This document shows positions 1-4,235 of a stretch of DNA of 5,444 nt, in pieces. Both the position numbers and the translations under genes were made by a program. Position 1 is the stretch's first letter; the number at the start of each line of letters is the position of its first letter. The notes below the pieces were generated by a model. That model was given only the letters and a program-made list of their open reading frames with translations, had not been told where the DNA came from and searched no databases. The stretch covers positions 1 through 5,444 of the forward strand of contig JAUWHQ010000161.1 in the NCBI GenBank assembly GCA_030605805.1. The letters are read 5' to 3'. Source of the stretch: Methanosarcinales archaeon (lineage in GTDB: Archaea > Halobacteriota > Methanosarcinia > Methanosarcinales > Methanogasteraceae).

Positions 1-394
1 CATTCTGGTTGAGTTTCTGCATAAGTGAGGTTGTAACCGCCACCACTGCCCTCTTCGGGCTGCGTCCTGTTGCAAACGCGTTTGGAACGCTGCTTTCAAC
101 GATGGCAACCCTCGGCTTTGGCAGGTCCGCTTCGATGCATAATCTTGATACGATGTCGTGCAACTGCGGCGCTTCGCTTTCGCTCACGACGCGGGCGCCC
201 GTGCTCATCAGAACCATCTTATCCGAGAAATAGTACTGTGCAAAGAGCATAACCCCTGCAAAGAGCATGATTGGGACGACGCCAAATCCTACGTACGCTA
301 ATACTGCTATGAATGTAATATAAACCACGCCGAGCAGAAACATGGTTAGAAACATCCTTGCAGCAAGTCCGCGATCACGTTGCCATTTTTTCAT
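1..394 (-). CDS. htpX: HtpX-family membrane metalloprotease, N-terminal part (cut by window edge)
   Basis: This frame is not closed in the window; translating the minus strand from 394 gives 131 residues with no stop. HtpX is a zinc-dependent membrane endopeptidase (family M48) that degrades misfolded membrane proteins. The basic start MKKWQRDRGL is followed by two hydrophobic segments (about residues 13-35 and 38-56). Next come FSDKMVL, a helix with LHDIV, and the family signature PNAFATGR at 104-111, followed by VVAVTTSLM. The fragment breaks at LNQN, just before where HExxH is expected, so catalytic residues cannot be checked. I chose the ATG at 394 because family members usually begin MK-W-RD. 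An in-frame ATG at 409 would add MVVHR. The ribosome-binding site is weak (GGTAG about 8 nt upstream of 394). An IS701-type element sits 149 bp upstream. The family call is firm; substrate and regulation are unknown. Confidence 0.93.
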   Translation of the reverse strand, partial: MKKWQRDRGLAARMFLTMFLLGVVYITFIAVLAYVGFGVVPIMLFAGVMLFAQYYFSDKMVLMSTGARVVSESEAPQLHDIVSRLCIEADLPKPRVAIVESSVPNAFATGRSPKRAVVAVTTSLMQKLNQN

Positions 395-501
395 TCTGTG
401 CACTACCATTCTTGTTGAGTTAATGTTTCATGCACATAATTCTTTCGATCTGTTGGAGCAGTCATCGCACAGCTTTGACATTCACTATTCCTCTGGCACT
501 G

Positions 502-515
502 GTTTTATACTAAAT
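502..515 (-). promoter_or_regulatory. Candidate box A (TATA) promoter of htpX
   Basis: On the minus strand the sequence reads GATTTAGTATAAAACC, a fair match to an archaeal box A. A start about 25 nt downstream would be near 480, giving a leader of about 85 nt before the htpX ATG at 394. The end of the insertion sequence lies only about 30 bp upstream, so little native upstream DNA remains. This is pattern recognition only. Confidence 0.5.
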
Positions 516-539
516 CACATCCACATTTTTGCTCCGAAA

Positions 540-543
540 ATAG
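540..543. repeat. Target-site duplication ATAG, left copy
   Basis: ATAG directly abuts the left inverted repeat, and the same four bases directly abut the right one at 2293-2296. A 4-bp match alone could be chance, but its position exactly at both repeat boundaries makes it a credible duplication. Confidence 0.85.
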
Positions 544-560
544 CTTGACTTTGTCACATT
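544..560 (+). repeat. Left terminal inverted repeat of the IS
   Basis: CTTGACTTTGTCACATT matches the inverted right end at 16 of 17 positions; the only difference is C versus G at position 14. The outermost base C abuts the target duplication. Confidence 0.9.
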
Positions 561-570
561 ACAAACATTT

Positions 571-608
571 CCCCCACCTCAACCCCCATTTCATCCCCAA
601 CACTCCCC
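571..608 (-). other. Four-run G-tract (G-quadruplex motif) inside the IS 3' region
   Basis: On the minus strand, the transposase sense strand, there are four G runs: GGGG (608-605), GGGG (598-595), GGGGG (587-583) and GGGGG (575-571). The spacers are 6, 7 and 7 nt. This fits the canonical G3+N1-7 quadruplex pattern, with four stacked tetrads possible. The runs repeat every 10-12 bp and end about 11 bp from the inner edge of the left inverted repeat. Folding is inferred from the pattern only. Confidence 0.6.
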
Positions 609-615
609 AACACCA

Positions 616-629
616 CACTCTTTTGAGTG
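616..629. repeat. Small inverted repeat next to the G-tracts
   Basis: CACTC-TTTT-GAGTG forms a perfect 5-bp stem with a 4-nt loop, starting 8 bp after the G-tract cluster. It is short enough to be chance and is listed only because of its position beside the G-run array. Confidence 0.3.
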
Positions 630-768
630 CATATCACACCCATAACCAACCGTTGATAGAAGATTTTCTGTATCCGAACGTCACAGCCCCCATTCACCGA
701 AACTTACACAGAAAGCTACCGCTGAAACAAACGCTTCCGACGCTTAACAAAAATTACACTTGCGCTTT

Positions 769-788
769 GCATTGCCCGCAGGCAATGC
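769..788 (-). repeat. Hairpin just after the transposase stop codon
   Basis: GCATTGCC and GGCAATGC form a perfect 8-bp stem around a 4-nt loop. On the minus strand the stem begins 4 nt after the transposase stop codon. A run of five T follows only about 16 nt further on, so this is not a textbook intrinsic terminator. It may protect the 3' end, or limit transcription from the transposase gene towards htpX. Confidence 0.6.
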
Positions 789-792
789 CCGG

Positions 793-2169
793 TTACCCAT
801 TTCTACGATGATGCGACATTCTTGCTGAATATCGCGCCCTATGCTTTTCTTCGATGATTTTCAGGATTTCCCTTTCCGTAATCACCTTTTTTGGCAGCAT
901 TACCTCAAGGATCTCTTTCACATCCTGAACTGTCAATAATTCTGCCTTTTTACCAAGATCCATGACCAGCATCAATAGAGTGAGCATTGCAAGCAGAGAT
1001 AGCGCCATATGGTGGTGCCATCCGGTCCAACCACGGACCTGGTAATCTGCAAGACCTGCAATCCCTTTTCCATCCTCGAATGCACGCTCTATCCAGTATC
1101 TGCTACAGGACATCTGGGCAAATCGCTCTACGCCTGTATCAGGTGGAGCATTGGAGAATTGGTACTTTACAGACTCGTCTCCATCATCTATCCGAATGAT
1201 CAGCCATATCTCATCCCCGGGAAGCTCATCAACCACTGGATACACACGAATGCAGACGATATTCGACCATAGCTTCTTCCGTTCGGTGTCTCTAACGAAG
1301 ATATGGTTCCATTGCTCCGCATCCAGTTGATCCTTGAGTTTCCTCACCTCGATTGGATCCGGTTCACCCTCAAGCACCTTCTCTTTCGTTGGAATGCGGC
1401 CACGATCTCCTTTTCGCTCTGGTATACCTGTTTCTGGTTTATTCAACCAGACTCTGGTGTTTACCGGTATATCTGCGATATATATCATCCCTTTGGAGTC
1501 AATTTCATTCCGAAGCCATGGCTGCTCTCCATAAAAAGAATCCATCCCGATCCATCCGAATGGAACATCATTATCCCTTGCACGAAGGATCATTTCCAAT
1601 GCGAGCTCGGCTTTCGTCTTGAACACGACATCTTCCGGAACACCGCACTTTTCACAACGTTCCCAATCCTCTGCCCAACTCTTTGGGAGGTAAAGCGCTT
1701 CATCGATCAGGGTTCGGTAAGCTCCGTTCGCATATCCGAGAAATACACCGACCTGACAGTTCTCGACCTTTCCAAGACGGCCGCAATACTGGCGTTTTAC
1801 ACCGACAGACTCTGTCCCCTTCTTCACAAATCCTGATTCGTCTACATGAATGGAGCCATTGACAGGATCGCCGATTAATTTGGTCACATCTCTCTGAATC
1901 TGATCGATTATCGGTCTTTCATCCCATGGAGATTCAGAGATTGCATTCTGAAGCGACTGGTTGTTGCAGTCCGGAACGACTTTGGCGTACTCTGTCATAT
2001 TGCCGCGCTCTTGCTTGATAAATTTTCCCTGAATGTACTTAAACGACTGGGTAGCGGAGTTGCGGGTTTTGCTGCGGAAGTATGAGGTATATCTGTCATG
2101 GACATGCCTCAATTTATCGAATATCCTGAACAGATCTCTGGTGTGTAAGTTAAAGTTTATGCCATCCAT
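793..2169 (-). CDS. IS701-family transposase (DDE, full length)
   Basis: This 458-residue protein is the usual size for IS701 transposases and catalyses cut-and-paste movement of the surrounding element. All three catalytic acids of the DDE fold are visible in family context: D110 in HVDESGF, D210 in GMDSFYG and E361 in WIERAFEDGKG. Also typical are KRQYCGRLGKVENCQVGVFL at 125-144, DYQVRGWTGWHHH at 375-387, a hydrophobic helix after it, and a basic tail RARYSARMSHHRR. The ATG at 2169 is preceded by ACGAGGGAATA, a Shine-Dalgarno-like GAGGG with 4 nt spacing, and a box A lies about 45 nt upstream. I see no frameshift or internal stop, so it should be functional. Native archaeal promoter signals suggest the element is adapted to archaea rather than a very recent bacterial import, although this family also occurs in bacteria. 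Confidence 0.95.
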   Translation of the reverse strand: MDGINFNLHTRDLFRIFDKLRHVHDRYTSYFRSKTRNSATQSFKYIQGKFIKQERGNMTEYAKVVPDCNNQSLQNAISESPWDERPIIDQIQRDVTKLIGDPVNGSIHVDESGFVKKGTESVGVKRQYCGRLGKVENCQVGVFLGYANGAYRTLIDEALYLPKSWAEDWERCEKCGVPEDVVFKTKAELALEMILRARDNDVPFGWIGMDSFYGEQPWLRNEIDSKGMIYIADIPVNTRVWLNKPETGIPERKGDRGRIPTKEKVLEGEPDPIEVRKLKDQLDAEQWNHIFVRDTERKKLWSNIVCIRVYPVVDELPGDEIWLIIRIDDGDESVKYQFSNAPPDTGVERFAQMSCSRYWIERAFEDGKGIAGLADYQVRGWTGWHHHMALSLLAMLTLLMLVMDLGKKAELLTVQDVKEILEVMLPKKVITEREILKIIEEKHRARYSARMSHHRRNG

Positions 2170-2173
2170 TATT

Positions 2174-2178
2174 CCCTC
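2174..2178 (-). promoter_or_regulatory. Ribosome-binding site of the transposase
   Basis: GAGGG on the minus strand, 4 nt before the ATG at 2169, supports this start codon. The spacing is at the short end of the usual range. Confidence 0.6.
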
Positions 2179-2210
2179 GTTTATTGGTGGATGGACTTTA
2201 TGTGCAAGAT

Positions 2211-2226
2211 GGTATTAATATATCTA
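2211..2226 (-). promoter_or_regulatory. Candidate box A promoter of the transposase
   Basis: The minus strand reads TAGATATATTAATACC, a strong AT-rich box A candidate inside the IS. A start about 25 nt downstream would fall near 2193, leaving a leader of about 24 nt that includes the GAGGG site. Confidence 0.55.
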
Positions 2227-2275
2227 ACTACTGTACATGTGATAGATGAGTGTAGATTATGATGGGTTCAGGTCA

Positions 2276-2292
2276 AATCTGACAAAGTCAAG
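2276..2292 (-). repeat. Right terminal inverted repeat of the IS
   Basis: Read on the minus strand from 2292 inward this is CTTGACTTTGTCAGATT, the partner of 544-560. It lies about 107 bp upstream of the transposase start codon. Confidence 0.9.
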
Positions 2293-2296
2293 ATAG
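2293..2296. repeat. Target-site duplication ATAG, right copy
   Basis: This is the second copy of ATAG, directly next to the right inverted repeat. Removing the IS and one copy restores an uninterrupted intergenic sequence, ...GCTCCGAAAATAG followed by TCCTGACGCC.... Confidence 0.85.
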
Positions 2297-2426
2297 TCCT
2301 GACGCCAATATAACCCTGGGAAATCGTGGGTGATTAACGCTTTCGAATGGGATTAAGTCGCCTGAACTGCCCAGTTTACACCTCTAAATATGCCCTATCG
2401 CAATAAAAAAAGATCATCGAGCATTC
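2297..2426. other. Intergenic region right of the IS
   Basis: This 130-bp stretch lies between the IS and the end of the dockerin-protein gene. It holds the terminator T tract, the possible displaced box A at 2306-2315, and a second AT-rich patch (CTAAATATG near 2382-2391). No open frame of useful length is seen. It is the upstream half of the original intergenic region before htpX. Confidence 0.5.
2306..2315 (-). promoter_or_regulatory. Possible displaced box A of the pre-insertion intergenic region
   Basis: The minus strand reads GGTTATATTG, closer to box A consensus than the element at 502-515. Without the IS, a start about 25 nt downstream would fall near 532, in the leader of htpX. With the IS in place, the start would fall at about 2285, inside the right inverted repeat and pointing towards the transposase. 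Activity is unproven. Confidence 0.35.
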
Positions 2427-2439
2427 TTACAGCTCGATG
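2405..2439 (-). terminator. Stem-loop plus T7 terminator overlapping the stop codon of the dockerin-protein gene
   Basis: On the minus strand CATCGAGC (2439-2432) pairs perfectly with GCTCGATG (2422-2415) across a 9-nt loop, followed by ATC and seven T (2411-2405). The stem starts in the codons for the final residues IEL, and the TAA stop lies in the loop. The arrangement fits intrinsic or T-tract termination of the 3848-2427 transcript. Confidence 0.75.
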
Positions 2440-3848
2440 TTCTCAACTATCGCCTGCAGGATCATCAGCGCATCCACACTCGTGAGTTTACCATCGCGGT
2501 TGACATCGCCGATGCGGTATCCCCTGCCCTCTGAATCCGTAAGATATCCGGACGGCGTGTCATCTTCAAGATCCCAGCAATCCGGTACACCATCCGAATC
2601 AGAATCTGCCCATGGGTCTCCTTCTTCCACTATCAGGATCGCGTTGCTTGCTTCCATCCAGTCTGCATTGCTCTGGAAGCCCACTATATTGTCGGTTGAA
2701 TCCAGATACGAGGTCACATCACGATCGCTGATCCCAATTTGGTGGACTTCATTATCAGTCCACTCGTCAGTCCAGACCTGTCCGTTGAAGATCAACTCTC
2801 CTTCGGTAGGATCTGCGCCGGGAGCGAATGTTATCAGTCGGGCACCCGCTATAGTCGACGGATCGATTGCAAGTCCGGTGATTGGTGCCCACGCGGTCGC
2901 TTCATCCGGCGTTGTGCAGTATCCTGAACCACCATAGAGCAGGTCGAATCCCTCATTGACAGATATCTGCCGCCGTGGTTCGCTTGCATCTCCGTATGTC
3001 ACCACCAGCATCATGCCCCGCATCGAGACATTGCCGCCGCCAGAATGTGAGTTGGTGAGATTTGCGATGTTGTCATCTGCATTGAAGTCGTCTGTTACAT
3101 TGTATGCGAGCATTCCGTATGGGTAACTGGTGGCATACATCTTCGCATCACAGTAGTGTACATCCCGCGTTTGAGCGATTCCGTTGAAGTCCAGGCTGAC
3201 CTCGTCAGGCATCACATTTGCCTTGTCGTATGTGTATGGTACATACAACCTTGCCTCTACAACGGTTGCAGCAGCCGGAACTGGTAGATCGCTTGCAGTC
3301 CAGTTGGCTGAATACTCTGTCCAGTGCTTGTTCGTGTACGCGCTGAGATAGTAACTGTCGCCTGCCGAATAGACCAGATCGCCGTTGAGATCAAACGTCT
3401 TCCATGTTGTAATATTCTCGCCGCCGGTGTAGGTCTTGCCCTTGTAGCCGTTATTCACAACAGTTGCATCCAGCGTTGTTTCGTTGTTCGACCCATCATC
3501 CTCGGCAATCCCGCCATGACAGTCGGCTGTCACTGTTATTGTCACCTCAGCACCAGCATCTCTGATGGTTGGGTCGATGATACTCACTGTGGTGTTATTT
3601 CCAGAAGCCAATGCATCAACCGACTCAATTGTGCTGAATCCATCGCTGAGAACGAAACTGACATTGAACGATCCTTCGCAATCAGTGCCGTTGTTCGTGA
3701 TCGTTGCAGATATCCCATTGCTCTCGTTGCCGAAGAGATACCCGCAGTTTGTGGTGATACTCTCCACACTCAGATCCGGATCTGCCGACGCGGGCACAAC
3801 CATCGCCATCAGAACCACTATGCATACCAAAGATATTCTATTTTTCAT
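2427..3848 (-). CDS. Secreted CARDB + DUF3344 + dockerin surface protein
   Basis: This 473-residue protein has a clear Sec signal peptide (residues 1-22, MKNRISLV... to ASA, mature from DPDLSVES). Residues 23-132 resemble a CARDB-type Ig-like adhesion domain. Residues about 136-408 are a DUF3344 domain, recognised by ARLYV (199-203), YNVTD (249-253), LVVTYGD (281-287) and NEGFDLLYGG, and by direct similarity to the neighbouring 4213-5444 product. Residues 415-426 (DSDSDGVPDCWD) are a thrombospondin type 3-like Ca2+ site. The C-terminus is one dockerin repeat, GDVNRDGKLTSVDALMIL, with EF-hand positions D448, N450, D452 and D459. Eleven N-x-S/T sequons fit a glycosylated, acidic surface protein. 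AGGAGG 6 nt upstream of the ATG fixes the start. It probably attaches to a cohesin-bearing partner not seen here; its biological role is unknown. Confidence 0.9.
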   Translation of the reverse strand: MKNRISLVCIVVLMAMVVPASADPDLSVESITTNCGYLFGNESNGISATITNNGTDCEGSFNVSFVLSDGFSTIESVDALASGNNTTVSIIDPTIRDAGAEVTITVTADCHGGIAEDDGSNNETTLDATVVNNGYKGKTYTGGENITTWKTFDLNGDLVYSAGDSYYLSAYTNKHWTEYSANWTASDLPVPAAATVVEARLYVPYTYDKANVMPDEVSLDFNGIAQTRDVHYCDAKMYATSYPYGMLAYNVTDDFNADDNIANLTNSHSGGGNVSMRGMMLVVTYGDASEPRRQISVNEGFDLLYGGSGYCTTPDEATAWAPITGLAIDPSTIAGARLITFAPGADPTEGELIFNGQVWTDEWTDNEVHQIGISDRDVTSYLDSTDNIVGFQSNADWMEASNAILIVEEGDPWADSDSDGVPDCWDLEDDTPSGYLTDSEGRGYRIGDVNRDGKLTSVDALMILQAIVENIEL

Positions 3849-3854
3849 TCTATA

Positions 3855-3860
3855 CCTCCT
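3855..3860 (-). promoter_or_regulatory. Strong Shine-Dalgarno of the dockerin-protein gene
   Basis: AGGAGG (extended to AGGAGGTA) on the minus strand lies 6 nt before the ATG at 3848. It is the best ribosome-binding site in the window and settles the start codon. Confidence 0.85.
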
Positions 3861-3880
3861 ATGTTATTTCTTATGTTATT
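3860..3880 (-). repeat. 9-bp direct repeat AATAACATA next to the Shine-Dalgarno
   Basis: AATAACATA occurs twice on the minus strand (3880-3872 and 3868-3860), with a period of 12 bp. The second copy ends at the first base of AGGAGG. The segment is AU-rich and probably unstructured, which would keep the ribosome-binding site open. It could also be chance in AT-rich DNA. Confidence 0.4.
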
Positions 3881-3881
3881 A

Positions 3882-3901
3882 ATCTCGAACTATTTCGAGA
3901 T
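3882..3901 (-). promoter_or_regulatory. Leader hairpin 2 of the dockerin-protein gene
   Basis: ATCTCGAA and TTCGAGAT form a perfect 8-bp inverted repeat with a 4-nt loop, between the box A and the Shine-Dalgarno. It is either an RNA hairpin in the 5' leader or an operator-like dyad about 20 bp downstream of the predicted start. There is no T tract after it, so it is not a terminator. Confidence 0.55.
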
Positions 3902-3904
3902 ATC

Positions 3905-3925
3905 AGCAGCAATAATCTTACTGCT
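3905..3925 (-). promoter_or_regulatory. Leader hairpin 1 near the predicted transcript 5' end
   Basis: The minus strand reads AGCAGTAA-GATTA-TTGCTGCT, which as RNA gives an 8-bp stem with one U-G pair and a 5-nt loop. It begins at about the predicted start of transcription (near 3924), so it could cap the 5' end of the mRNA. It is separated from the second hairpin by only 3 nt. Confidence 0.45.
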
Positions 3926-3945
3926 ACGTATGCAGATAGCACAAC

Positions 3946-3957
3946 GGTATATAAGTG
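3946..3957 (-). promoter_or_regulatory. Box A promoter of the dockerin-protein gene
   Basis: CACTTATATACC on the minus strand contains TTATATA, a near-consensus archaeal box A. It lies about 27 nt after the stop codon of the small membrane-protein gene. This suggests that the dockerin-protein gene has its own promoter, even if read-through from upstream also occurs. Confidence 0.65.
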
Positions 3958-3980
3958 TTACTCATGTCAGAGCATCGCGC

Positions 3981-4235
3981 TTAATCGATCTCGGTGGTAT
4001 CGCCGGGCGTGATTACCACCCTTGCAATCCTGTGCATCTCTGTTTTGTTTTCATCCGATGCGTTCAATACAGTGGAATGGTTCGTTTCAGTGTTAGCACC
4101 GGATGCTATTTCAGACTCATCCGAAAAATAAAAATACACGTTTAATATAACCGAGATCAATGCGATCAGAATCGCAACAACCGATATAATCTTCCACCGA
4201 TTCCCATTATGCTCAGTATCTGGCGTAGATGTCAT
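3981..4235 (-). CDS. Small single-pass membrane protein, overlapping the upstream DUF3344 gene
   Basis: I do not recognise a family for this 84-residue protein. A short hydrophilic N-terminus ending in NGNRWK is followed by one strong transmembrane helix (about 16-37, KIISVVAILIALISVILNVY). Then comes an acidic, polar tail with three N-glycosylation sequons (N52, N58, N63), ending VVITPGDTTEID. The R-W-K before the helix and sequons after it predict N-terminus inside and tail outside. The ATG at 4235 lies within the last codons of the upstream gene (23-bp overlap), with a GGGGGG run 4 nt before it as a possible ribosome-binding site. An in-frame ATG at 4247 would add MGGC. It may anchor or partner the DUF3344 protein (inference). 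The alternative is a +1 frameshifted C-terminal extension of that protein. The frame remains open upstream to 4439, but that part looks like shadow sequence. Confidence 0.62.
   Translation of the reverse strand: MTSTPDTEHNGNRWKIISVVAILIALISVILNVYFYFSDESEIASGANTETNHSTVLNASDENKTEMHRIARVVITPGDTTEID

Larger units (their letters stand above)
395..543. other. htpX upstream intergenic region (left of the IS)
   Basis: This 149-bp stretch lies between the htpX start and the left IS end. It holds the candidate box A and ends with the left ATAG target copy. I see no convincing gene in it: the open frame at 342-548 on the plus strand starts inside htpX and has no recognisable features. Before the insertion it would have been joined to 2297-2426, making a region of about 280 bp between htpX and the dockerin-protein gene. 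Confidence 0.6.
544..2292 (-). mobile_element. Complete IS701-family insertion sequence, 1749 bp
   Basis: The element is bounded by inverted repeats: CTTGACTTTGTCACATT at 544-560 and, on the minus strand from 2292, CTTGACTTTGTCAGATT, matching at 16 of 17 positions. It is flanked on both sides by the direct repeat ATAG (540-543 and 2293-2296), which reads as a 4-bp target duplication. Four-bp duplications with a central TA are what I recall for the IS701 family. It carries one transposase gene, with 123 bp of non-coding DNA on the promoter side and an unusually long 249 bp after the stop codon. Intact ends, intact duplication and a full-length transposase suggest a recent and potentially still mobile insertion. 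Confidence 0.93.

Noticed and set aside
9..233. Plus-strand open frame of 74 codons
   Set aside because: It is opposite the conserved HtpX reading frame, whose PNAFATGR signature shows that the minus strand is the coding one.
769..788. The perfect hairpin as an intrinsic terminator
   Set aside because: The nearest T run is only five bases and about 16 nt away, so I list it as a hairpin of unknown role instead of a terminator.
545..811. Plus-strand open frame of 88 codons starting with TTG in the left IS end
   Set aside because: It starts inside the inverted repeat, is composed of His/Pro/Asn from C-rich DNA, shows no domain and runs against the transposase. It is explained by the C-rich strand bias.
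1303..1836. Plus-strand open frame of 177 codons inside the IS
   Set aside because: It is fully antisense to the conserved catalytic part of the transposase; no start signal or domain.
3324..4145. Plus-strand open frame of 273 codons
   Set aside because: It lies antisense to the dockerin-protein gene, its promoter region and the small gene. It has many Cys/Arg/Ile codons typical of a mirror of acidic coding sequence, with no domain and no ribosome-binding site evident.
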